Assembly: GCA_042219525.1 (NCBI GenBank)
Contig: JBDGPU010000048.1
Location: 1-5,064, forward strand
Reading direction: 5' to 3'
Length of the DNA: 5,064 nt
Origin: JBDGPU01 sp042219525
GTDB taxonomy: Archaea; Halobacteriota; Halobacteria; Halobacteriales; Haloferacaceae
This document shows, piece by piece, positions 1 through 4,630 of this stretch (the first letter of the stretch is position 1; each line of letters starts with the position of its first letter). The notes beneath the pieces are model-generated. The model ran no database searches. It was not told the origin of the DNA and saw only the letters and a program-made list of their open reading frames with translations. The position numbers and the translations under genes are program-made.

Positions 1-51
1 TCGCTGTCGCGGTTGCGGTCCTGGCGGACTGAAAGGGCGACGGCCGGTCGC

Positions 52-135
52 GCCGCAGGGGAGTCGCTGAGTCGACCCCTATCCGCGCGGGCTGTGCGGA
101 GAGCGCGGATATGTCGCTCAGCGACCGCGAGCGGC
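52..135. other. Nested inverted repeats, candidate structured RNA
   Basis: Three perfect complementary arm pairs are nested around one centre: 52-56 with 131-135 (5 bp), 63-71 with 117-125 (9 bp, GTCGCTGAG/CTCAGCGAC) and 80-88 with 103-111 (9 bp, TATCCGCGC/GCGCGGATA). The internal loops are 57-62 against 126-130 and 72-79 against 112-116, with a 14-base end loop at 89-102. Two alternatives compete with this fold: AGGGG at 57-61 can pair with CCCCT at 76-80, and CGGTCGC at 45-51 with GCGACCG at 121-127. Symmetry leaves the transcribed strand open. I recognise no tRNA, SRP RNA or RNase P signature. It could be a non-coding RNA, a terminator for a gene left of the window, or a protein-binding palindrome. 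Confidence 0.45.
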
Positions 136-222
136 CGAGGGCTTTCGAGGAGTCTGCGGTGCTGGCAAGCGCACGACCGTATCATCCGTACAAATCTGCT
201 TATAAAAAGCGGCCGAGGGCTT
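130..222 (+). repeat. 15-bp direct repeat pair (130-144 and 208-222)
   Basis: AGCGGCCGAGGGCTT occurs exactly at 130-144 and again at 208-222, a period of 78 bases. The first copy overlaps the right base of the nested inverted repeat, and the second starts at the last base of the TATA-like box at 201-208. The role is unknown; the positions would suit a binding site or a small duplication. Confidence 0.6.
201..208. promoter_or_regulatory. TATA-like box without an obvious gene
   Basis: TATAAAAA within GCTTATAAAAAGC is the strongest TATA-like element in the left part of the window. Read on plus, it has an A-rich stretch (ACAAATC) just upstream, as a BRE might, and would start transcription near 228-233, about 240 bases before the FKBP start codon. 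Read on minus (TTTTTATA), it would start near 177 and transcribe the nested inverted repeats. No start codon with a credible gene follows in either direction, so it may serve a non-coding RNA, a long-leader FKBP transcript or a lost gene. Confidence 0.45.
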
Positions 223-229
223 GCCATTT

Positions 230-444
230 GCTCGCGTTGCTTCCAGACGTGTAATTAGCCCAACCAGGACGATCGACAGCGAGCTGATCCTCGTAGATCC
301 TTCCATCTGTGTTGGACGTCCCGAATTCGAATGTAGACACGAGAGATCCTCTACGAGGTAGAAAACCCGGACGAGTTCGACCATCGAATCAAGAAAATCG
401 TGCCACTCACACTCACGTTCTCACGCACGAACCGTGCTTCTTAA
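230..444 (+). pseudogene. Possible frameshifted coding remnant
   Basis: One frame from 230 to 358 (ending in TAG at 359-361) reads in part RTIDSELILVDPS and GRPEFECRHE. A second plus frame from about 337 to the TAA at 442-444 continues with REILYEVENPDEFDHRIKK. The junction would need a frame change near 340. Both pieces resemble soluble acidic protein, but no start codon opens the first, third-position GC is lower than in the real genes, and I do not recognise the family. The piece ends inside the FKBP promoter. It may be chance; confidence is low. Confidence 0.15.
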
Positions 445-446
445 GA
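437..446 (+). promoter_or_regulatory. Promoter of the FKBP gene
   Basis: The AT-rich element CTTCTTAAGA is centred about 28 bases before the ATG at 470, with CGAACCG at 428-434 as a possible BRE. This spacing puts the transcription start at or within a few bases of the ATG, so the mRNA is probably leaderless. No Shine-Dalgarno sequence precedes the start, which agrees. Confidence 0.5.
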
Positions 447-469
447 GTGAAACGGGTGATGTTTCTCTC

Positions 470-1405
470 ATGAGCGACAATGAGCAGGCCGAGGCCGCCG
501 AGGACGCTGAGGCGGAGGCCGAGGACGCCGGTACCGAGGAAGCAACCGAAGAAGTAACCGAAGGAATCGAAGACGGCGACTTCGTCGAGATCGCCTACAC
601 CATCCGCACGGCCGACGACGGCCAGGTTATCGATACGACCGACGAGGAGATCGCGGAGGAAGCCGAGATCGACACCGAGGAGTACGAGTTCGAGCCGCGC
701 ACCATCGCCATCGGCGCGGGCCACATCTTCGAGACGGTCGAGGACGAGCTCGTCGGCGCCGAGGTCGGCGAGGAAGGCGTCATCGACATCCCGGCCGTGG
801 AGGCCTTCGGCGAGTACGACCCCGAAGAGGTCGAGACGGTCGCTGCCGACAAGATCCCGGAAGACGACCGCTACCCCGGCGCGCAGATCCAGATCGACCA
901 GCAGCAGGGTCGCCTCGAAACGATCATCGGTGGGCGCGCACGCGTCGACTTCAACCACCCGCTCGCCGGCGAGGACCTCGAGTACGAGTACGAAGTCCTC
1001 GACGTCATCGAGGACCGCGAGGAGAAGGCCAAGGGCCTGCTCGGCATGCACCACCAGGAAGAGCCTGAGGTCCGTATCGAGTCCGAGACGGTCGAAGAGG
1101 AGACCGAGGAGGGCGAGGTCGAGGAAGTCGAGCAGGAGTCGCTGTACATCGAGGCCACGCCCCAGATGCAGATGAACCAGCAGTGGATGTTCCAGAAGCA
1201 GCAGGTCGCACAGGACCTGATGGACCGGCTGGACCTCGACCGCGTCGTCATCGAGGAGGTCATCGATGGCGGCGCCATGGGCGGCATGGGCGGCATGATG
1301 GGCGGGATGGGCGGCATGGGCGGCGGCGAAGCCGACCTCGAGGAAGCCCTCGAGGAGGCCGACGTCGACGCCGAGGAGCTCGTCGAAGAGATCGACGAGG
1401 AGTAA
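470..1405 (+). CDS. SlyD-like FKBP-type peptidyl-prolyl cis-trans isomerase
   Basis: This 311-residue cytoplasmic enzyme isomerises Xaa-Pro bonds and, by family knowledge, acts as a folding helper. The order is: acidic head (1-35), FKBP core starting FVEIAYTIRTADDG at 38, conserved IGAGHIFETVEDELVGAEVG (81-100) and AFGEYDPE (112-119), a short insert-in-flap domain (about 120-160) as in SlyD, and the closing FKBP strand NHPLAGEDLEYEYEVLDV (162-179). A charged C-terminal domain (about 200-266) follows, perhaps equivalent to the dimerisation domain of long archaeal FKBPs. Then come a Gly-Met tract (267-286) and an acidic tail (287-311). It is longer than bacterial SlyD (about 196 residues) and has no His/Cys-rich metal tail, only an HH pair at 194-195. 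ATG 470 is preferred over the in-frame GTG at 434, which lies just before the promoter element. Sure of family, not of clients. Confidence 0.93.
   Translation: MSDNEQAEAAEDAEAEAEDAGTEEATEEVTEGIEDGDFVEIAYTIRTADDGQVIDTTDEEIAEEAEIDTEEYEFEPRTIAIGAGHIFETVEDELVGAEVGEEGVIDIPAVEAFGEYDPEEVETVAADKIPEDDRYPGAQIQIDQQQGRLETIIGGRARVDFNHPLAGEDLEYEYEVLDVIEDREEKAKGLLGMHHQEEPEVRIESETVEEETEEGEVEEVEQESLYIEATPQMQMNQQWMFQKQQVAQDLMDRLDLDRVVIEEVIDGGAMGGMGGMMGGMGGMGGGEADLEEALEEADVDAEELVEEIDEE
1268..1327 (+). repeat. GGM-rich repeat within the FKBP gene
   Basis: Codons 267-286 encode glycine and methionine almost only, in GGM/MGG units (key pattern GGMGGM with one MM). At DNA level it is built from repeated ATGGGCGGC units. 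It separates the C-terminal domain from the acidic tail and is probably a flexible linker. GGM tails are known at the C-termini of GroEL and of many thermosome subunits, where they point into the folding chamber; any similar role here is inference. Confidence 0.85.
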
Positions 1406-1416
1406 GCGCCCGATTC

Positions 1417-1429
1417 GCGTCGTCGACGC
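1417..1429 (+). terminator. Small hairpin after the FKBP stop
   Basis: GCGTC-GTC-GACGC is a perfect 5-bp stem with a 3-base loop, starting 12 bases after the TAA. No T tract follows directly. The T-rich run TTTCTTTT at 1475-1482 is the nearest poly-U candidate, so transcription may end there instead, in the same element that seems to form the next promoter. Confidence 0.25.
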
Positions 1430-1474
1430 CGAACCACCCGCTCGATCCAGACCGTCGACGCGACCACGAACCGA

Positions 1475-1484
1475 TTTCTTTTGA
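1475..1484 (+). promoter_or_regulatory. Promoter of the small membrane-protein gene
   Basis: TTTCTTTTGA is centred about 30 bases before the ATG at 1509, with CGAACC (1468-1473... written here as CGAAC just upstream) resembling a BRE. The expected start site is within about 5 bases of the ATG, so a leaderless or nearly leaderless transcript is likely. Confidence 0.45.
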
Positions 1485-1508
1485 ACCCCGACGCTCCCAC
1501 GGACAGGT

Positions 1509-1766
1509 ATGTCGCTCGAGGACGCCCGTGCGGACCTGATCGTCGCGGGCACCGTCGCCGGCTGTACCGTCGCGTTGACCCTGCTGATCCGGGCCGGCGT
1601 CGGGACCGATCCCGGCGCGGTGTTCCGAGCCAGCCCCATCGGCGTCTACGCGCTGTATCTCTTCTCGCGGAAGGGGACGCCCGACCTCGCTATCGACACC
1701 GCACGAAACTGGGCCGTCCTGACCGTCCTCGTCGCGCTCGCGACGCTCGTGTACGCGGTGGTCTGA
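1509..1766 (+). CDS. Small two-helix membrane protein, function unknown
   Basis: This 85-residue protein has two hydrophobic segments that look membrane-spanning, at about 10-27 (LIVAGTVAGCTVALTLLI) and 68-85 (WAVLTVLVALATLVYAVV). A shorter hydrophobic patch lies at about 43-52 (PIGVYALYLF), followed by SRKGTPDLAIDTARN. Basic RK at 54-55 favours that side facing the cytoplasm. The second helix runs to the last residue, so there is no C-terminal domain. High third-position GC, a TATA-like box at the right distance and no better overlapping frame support it as a real gene. I do not recognise the family; it resembles the many small haloarchaeal membrane proteins annotated only as hypothetical. 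It stands alone between the FKBP gene and the convergent DUF2891 gene. Confidence 0.75.
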   Translation: MSLEDARADLIVAGTVAGCTVALTLLIRAGVGTDPGAVFRASPIGVYALYLFSRKGTPDLAIDTARNWAVLTVLVALATLVYAVV

Positions 1767-1773
1767 GGCCGAT

Positions 1774-1813
1774 CGCCGCAGGCGACGCTGCCAGCGACGT
1801 AGCTATCGCGGCG
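1774..1813. terminator. Inverted repeats between convergent genes
   Basis: In the 55-base gap between the two convergent stop codons, CGCCGC (1774-1779) pairs with GCGGCG (1808-1813) around an inner palindrome CGCTGCCAGCG (1786-1796). The place suits a shared bidirectional terminator, but there is no T tract on either strand and the region is GC-rich, so the match may be chance. Confidence 0.25.
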
Positions 1814-1821
1814 CCGACCCC

Positions 1822-2916
1822 CTACGTCAATTCCGGCGCGATGCCGCCCTCGGTTCTCGTGACCAGGTAGAGCACGAACGAGGAGAGCCAGTGCGAGCCC
1901 GCGTAGTCGTCCGTGAACGCGCCCGAGAGGCCGCGTTCTGCGTGTCGTCGAGCGCCACGTTCGAGGGCCTCGCTATACTGGTGGTCCTCGAGCGCGTCGG
2001 CGAGGCCAGCCAGCGACCACGCTTTCGAGACGTTGAGGCCGACCAGATGGAGCGCGACGCCACCCTCGGAGTCGGGGTCGACCGTCACCGGCTCGAGGAT
2101 CCCGTCGTACGGCGGCGTCGTTACGTCCGGGAGGAAGCCGTCGATCCAGGCCTCGAACTCTTCGCCGTCGTAGACGCGTCGCATGAGGTCCGCCTCCGTG
2201 AGAGCCGGCGAGACGAAGTCCCACCCGAGGGGCTCGTACTCGACGGGGTAGTCGCGGTCGTCCGAGTAGAACTCGAGCGCCGTCTCGGTGACGGCCCGCT
2301 CCAGTGCCTCGTCGCCGACCGTCCGCGCATAGTCGAGCACGAGCGTCAGCGCGAAGGCGGTGTTGCCGTGTGTGCCGACCCTGAACGGACGGTCCCCGCC
2401 GAGGAACTCTGACTCGACAAGCGAGCGGATTTTCTCCTCGAGCGGGTCCAGCGCGGCTTGCCACTCCGACGCCCGTTCCGATTCCCACAGGTGGATCTCG
2501 GCCGCCAGCTGCAGGAGCCAGGCCCAGCCGTACGGTTTCTCGAACGACCCGTGCTCCTCGAAGTACGCGACCTCGCGCTCGATGTTCTCCGGCGTCAGCC
2601 GCTCGTCGATGCTCTCGACGATGTCCGAACGGTTCGGGTGGTCCTCAAAGAGACGGAGCTGTCGGATCAGCGCCCAGTCGCTGTGGACCGCCGAGTGCCA
2701 GTCGTAACAGCCGTAGAAAACGGGGTGCTGTTCGGACGGGACCGTGGTGTCGTCGGGAGACTCGACCGAGCGGACGTGGTGGGGATACTCCGTGTCGACC
2801 GATTCGAGTGGGTGTTTGGCGAGTCGTTCCGCGGCTGCGGGGGTGACCCAGTCGCTGTCGCCGGCGAGGACCGAATCGACGTCGAAGTCGAGGTCGCAGG
2901 CTGTCGTGGAGTTCAT
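1822..2916 (-). CDS. DUF2891 family protein
   Basis: This 364-residue soluble acidic protein has no signal peptide or membrane segment. It carries the hallmark of the DUF2891 family near the N-terminus, HPVFYGCYDWHSAVHSDW at 64-81. Later conserved-looking stretches are EKPYGWAWLLQLAAE (from about 126), GLNVSKAWSLAGL (293-305) and SHWLSSFVLYL (341-351). The helical content with repeated Trp, His and acidic positions resembles an alpha-alpha barrel of the kind seen in some glycosidases, but this is inference and the family has no function I know. Length is near the usual family size, so it looks intact. The start gives a standard acidic N-terminus, and an upstream weak TATA-like element is 25-34 bases away. 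It lies 118 bases after the flavoprotein stop, in the same direction, and converges on the small membrane-protein gene. Confidence 0.9.
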   Translation of the reverse strand: MNSTTACDLDFDVDSVLAGDSDWVTPAAAERLAKHPLESVDTEYPHHVRSVESPDDTTVPSEQHPVFYGCYDWHSAVHSDWALIRQLRLFEDHPNRSDIVESIDERLTPENIEREVAYFEEHGSFEKPYGWAWLLQLAAEIHLWESERASEWQAALDPLEEKIRSLVESEFLGGDRPFRVGTHGNTAFALTLVLDYARTVGDEALERAVTETALEFYSDDRDYPVEYEPLGWDFVSPALTEADLMRRVYDGEEFEAWIDGFLPDVTTPPYDGILEPVTVDPDSEGGVALHLVGLNVSKAWSLAGLADALEDHQYSEALERGARRHAERGLSGAFTDDYAGSHWLSSFVLYLVTRTEGGIAPELT

Positions 2917-2940
2917 TGCATCCGGCTTCCGGCCGTGCCG

Positions 2941-2950
2941 TCTTCAATCG
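2941..2950 (-). promoter_or_regulatory. Weak promoter candidate for the DUF2891 gene
   Basis: Read on minus, CGATTGAAGA lies 25-34 bases before the start codon and is the only AT-leaning stretch in a GC-rich gap. It is a poor TATA box, so the gene could also be read through from the flavoprotein gene. Confidence 0.25.
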
Positions 2951-2990
2951 ACTGGTGCCACGTGGGGCGTTCGCAGGGGAAGCCGAACGA

Positions 2991-3007
2991 GCGACGGAGA
3001 CCGTCGC
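2991..3007 (-). terminator. Hairpin after the flavoprotein gene
   Basis: GCGACGG-AGA-CCGTCGC is a perfect 7-bp inverted repeat with a 3-base loop, beginning 28 bases after the flavoprotein stop. No T tract follows on the minus strand, so it may be a processing or pause hairpin rather than a true terminator. Confidence 0.3.
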
Positions 3008-3034
3008 CCTCTCATCGTCGACGGGCTCGGTCGC

Positions 3035-3889
3035 CTATTCGTCTTCGGGCACACGCCCGTACTTGTCATTGACGAGGCTCGTGTGCGTGCGCTGGCGCTC
3101 CTCGTGCGGTTCGTCGAAGTACTCCTGCATCGCCGCCATCGACTCCTGCTCGCGGGCGCGGCGCTCGGTCTCCGAGATCTCCTCGCAGCCCGGCGGCACC
3201 TCGCGGCCGCGGTCGGTGAAGTACCCTTCCGGGACGACCCAGTCGTGATAGAAGGGGATATCGGAGTCGTGGATCAGGGTGATCGCCGTCTCGGCGCCGT
3301 GGCCGGCGGCGACGATGGCCTGGTGGTAGCGTTCCGCGAGTCGGCCCGCGGCGTAGACGCCATCGACGTTCGTTCGCCCGCGCCCCTCGGTCTCCTGCAC
3401 GAACGCCTTCGAGCCCGCGTCGCGGACCTCGACGCCGAGGGGGTCGAGGTAGTCCGGGTCCGGCCACGAGGCGGCGATGACACGCTCCGCTGCGACGCGG
3501 TGCGTTTCTCCGGAGTCGCGTTCGACGGTCGCGACGAACGACGGCGCGTCCTCGGAGTCACCATCGGTCTCGCCTTCGCCGTCGCCGTCGACGCCGGCGA
3601 CGCCGTCGCCCTCGGCGAATTCGACGCGGTCGACGGTGCCGCTCTGCATGTCCACCCCGTTGCGGGTCGCCTGCGAGCGAAGCATGTCGAGGAAGAGACG
3701 GGGGTTGACGCCGGCGGGGAAGCCGGGCATGTTCTCGAGGTGCGCGTTGCGCTTGATGATCGGCTCGCCGGCGTCGACGACGACCGTGTCGAGGCTCGCG
3801 CGGGCGGTGTACGTCGCCGCTGACAGCCCGGCGACACCGCCGCCAACGATGAGCACCTCGTACTGCTCGTCCGGAGTGGTCTGGCTCAT
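3035..3889 (-). CDS. Thioredoxin-reductase-like FAD protein lacking CxxC and NADPH domain
   Basis: This 284-residue flavoprotein belongs to the thioredoxin reductase-like FAD family. The N-terminus has the dinucleotide-binding GGGVAGLSAA (16-25) with the adenosine-ribose acidic end VVVDAGE (36-42), then ENMPGFPAGV (52-61), typical of TrxR. The second FAD motif TNVDGVYAAGRLAERYHQAI is at 173-192. Classical TrxR has about 120 residues of NADPH domain with CxxC between these halves; here only about 80 lie between, with an Asp/Gly/Glu-rich stretch (93-116) and no second GxGxxA/G. The only cysteine is C235, so dithiol reductase activity on thioredoxin is not expected. A charged tail (about 207-284) extends past the usual end. 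The substrate is unknown. ATG 3889 is chosen because a TATA box lies 25-30 bases upstream; the longer in-frame start at 3967 would add an Arg-rich leader and lie upstream of that promoter. Confidence 0.85.
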   Translation of the reverse strand: MSQTTPDEQYEVLIVGGGVAGLSAATYTARASLDTVVVDAGEPIIKRNAHLENMPGFPAGVNPRLFLDMLRSQATRNGVDMQSGTVDRVEFAEGDGVAGVDGDGEGETDGDSEDAPSFVATVERDSGETHRVAAERVIAASWPDPDYLDPLGVEVRDAGSKAFVQETEGRGRTNVDGVYAAGRLAERYHQAIVAAGHGAETAITLIHDSDIPFYHDWVVPEGYFTDRGREVPPGCEEISETERRAREQESMAAMQEYFDEPHEERQRTHTSLVNDKYGRVPEDE

Positions 3890-3910
3890 ACCTCCGGCTC
3901 GGCGGGGCGG

Positions 3911-3921
3911 TGATTTATACC
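3911..3921 (-). promoter_or_regulatory. Promoter of the flavoprotein gene
   Basis: Read on minus, GGTATAAATCA contains a near-ideal TATAAAT (3919-3913) centred 27 bases before the ATG at 3889, so transcription should begin at or beside the start codon. GGAGGT stands directly against the ATG with no spacing, too close to work as a Shine-Dalgarno site, which agrees with leaderless translation. This is the clearest promoter in the window. Confidence 0.65.
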
Positions 3922-3935
3922 ACACGGGTCGCTGT

Positions 3936-3977
3936 CGACGCCGGGAACGCCTGGTCAGTCGGCGCAATACGGCGTCG
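3936..3977 (-). terminator. Inverted repeat between usp and the flavoprotein gene
   Basis: CGACGCCG (3936-3943) and CGGCGTCG (3970-3977) form a perfect 8-bp stem, with a smaller CGCC/GGCG pair (3948-3951 with 3961-3964) inside. The stem begins 9 bases after the usp stop and ends about 17 bases before the flavoprotein TATA box. It may end usp transcription or be an operator for the next promoter. No T tract follows. Confidence 0.3.
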
Positions 3978-3985
3978 CGTCCGGC

Positions 3986-4402
3986 TCAGCGCGTGATCGT
4001 CACCGGAACGCTCGCCCGGCGGGCCACCGTCTCGGCGACGCTCCCGAGCAGGATCCGGGCGGCCCCCTCCCGCCGGTGGCTCCCGATGACGACCTCGTCG
4101 TACTCCTCGGCGGCCTCGACGATGGTCTTCGCGACCTCCCCCTGCTCGACGACGGTCTCCAGCTCCCGGCCCGCGTCCGTGACGATCGTCTCCGCTTCCT
4201 CGAGGGTGTCCTGCGCGCGCTTCTCGGACTCCTCGAAGCTCGGCAGTTCGTGGTTGTTGGCGGCGAACACGCCGAAGTAGCTCTGCGGGGTCACGACGTA
4301 CATCGCCGTGAGGTTGGCCTCGGGGTACCGGTCGAGCGCGTACTCGACGGCGCCGACCGATCCGTCGGAGCCGTCGAACGGGATCAGCACGGAGTATGGC
4401 AT
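3986..4402 (-). CDS. UspA-family universal stress protein
   Basis: This 138-residue single-domain universal stress protein is a cytoplasmic, probably dimeric nucleotide-binding fold of the adenine nucleotide alpha hydrolase type. It starts with the family beta strand MPYSVLIPFDGSDGS, with Asp10 at the adenine-contacting position. It continues through LTAMYVV (31-37) and the helix EESEKRAQDTLEEAETIV (57-74), and ends with EYDEVVIGSHRREG (100-113), LLGSVAETVARRASVPV (118-134) and ITR. Length is normal. The phosphate-binding signature G-2x-G-9x-G-S/T is altered: G107, then Arg110 where the second glycine is expected, with G120-S121 intact, so ATP binding may be weakened. ATG 4402 is preferred because the family N-terminus begins there; the longer in-frame start at 4513 would lie upstream of the likely promoter. 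The gene sits 228 bases downstream of psmA. Confidence 0.93.
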   Translation of the reverse strand: MPYSVLIPFDGSDGSVGAVEYALDRYPEANLTAMYVVTPQSYFGVFAANNHELPSFEESEKRAQDTLEEAETIVTDAGRELETVVEQGEVAKTIVEAAEEYDEVVIGSHRREGAARILLGSVAETVARRASVPVTITR

Positions 4403-4444
4403 CTTTCCTAATGCTAGCAGCGGCTGCGGGTTGAACGTTACTGC

Positions 4445-4452
4445 CGATAAGG
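4445..4452 (-). promoter_or_regulatory. Candidate promoter of usp
   Basis: Read on minus, CCCTTATC lies 43-50 bases before the usp ATG and is the best TATA-like element in the gap. It predicts a start near 4420-4424 and a leader of about 20 bases holding a weak AGGAA (4409-4405) close to the ATG. The match is modest. Confidence 0.35.
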
Positions 4453-4537
4453 GGTGGCGCGAGCGACGGATCCGCGCGGAAGTGGTTCCCCAGGGCGGGG
4501 ACGACGTCCCCACTCTCGGTGATCCTGTGTCGTTGCG

Positions 4538-4605
4538 GTCAACGCGCTCGGCGGTCGACGGTCCACGTGCTCGCCGGCGACAGTCAACACGCTCGGCGGT
4601 CGAAA
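4538..4605. repeat. Three tandem 22-23-bp imperfect repeats
   Basis: Three adjoining units at 4538-4560, 4561-4582 and 4583-4605 share the pattern GTCAACRCGCTCGGCGGTCG. Units 1 and 3 differ at one base in the first 21; the middle unit diverges further (GTCCACGTGCTCGCCGGCGA). Unit 1 overlaps a hairpin CGTTG-CGGT-CAACG at 4531-4544. They fill the space between the psmA T-rich terminator and the usp promoter, so they might bind a regulator of usp or fold in the psmA 3' end. Confidence 0.55.
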
Positions 4606-4629
4606 CAGCGAAAACGAAAAACGAGAACG
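4603..4629 (-). terminator. T-rich terminator of psmA
   Basis: Just after the psmA stop the minus strand reads TCTCG, T5, CG, T4, CGCTG, TTT within about 25 bases. Clustered U tracts without a needed hairpin are the usual archaeal terminator, and this is the only such cluster in the window. Confidence 0.6.
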
Positions 4630-4630
4630 C

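Larger units (their letters stand above)
1..469. other. Gene-free region with structured DNA and an orphan promoter-like element
   Basis: No convincing protein gene is present here. The first 180 bases are GC-rich and hold nested inverted repeats (see 52-135). Around 180-465 the DNA is visibly richer in A and T than the rest of the window. It contains a TATA-like box at 201-208, two copies of a 15-bp direct repeat, a possible decayed coding remnant (230-444) and the FKBP promoter at its right end. Open frames on both strands exist but are short, rich in Arg/Ser, lack the acidic composition of the real proteins nearby, and match no family I recognise. The left edge may be the tail of a neighbouring intergenic region or an RNA gene. 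Confidence 0.6.

Noticed and set aside
13..258. An 81-codon plus-strand open frame rich in Arg and Ser
   Set aside because: It runs through the nested inverted repeats and the TATA-like box, and its composition is typical of a non-coding frame in GC-rich DNA.
1..300. Search for tRNA, SRP RNA or RNase P RNA in the structured left region
   Set aside because: No T-loop GGTTCRA, no acceptor-stem pairing with tRNA spacing, and no SRP helix 8 or RNase P core motifs were found.
118..384. An 88-codon minus-strand open frame
   Set aside because: It has a basic, Ser/Arg-rich composition unlike the acidic genes, crosses the TATA-like box and the AT-rich stretch, has no promoter of its own and shows no recognisable motif.
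309..473. A 54-codon plus-strand frame from GTG 309 whose TGA overlaps the FKBP ATG as ATGA
   Set aside because: The overlap looks like translational coupling, but the protein is basic and low in acidic residues, and the FKBP promoter lies inside it, so it is probably chance.
470..1405. Possible reading of the GGM tract as a thermosome or GroEL C-terminus
   Set aside because: The protein upstream is an FKBP with insert-in-flap domain, not a chaperonin, and the tract is internal, followed by an acidic tail.
413..1639. A 408-codon minus-strand frame opposite the FKBP gene
   Set aside because: It is a mirror frame caused by GC-rich third positions; the plus strand encodes a clear FKBP with conserved motifs.
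2744..3823. A 359-codon plus-strand frame opposite the flavoprotein gene
   Set aside because: The minus strand has both FAD-binding motifs and a good promoter. The plus frame lacks motifs and also overlaps the DUF2891 start.
4531..4605. Tandem repeats as a CRISPR array
   Set aside because: The units adjoin without unique spacers and the middle one diverges, so this is not a repeat-spacer pattern.
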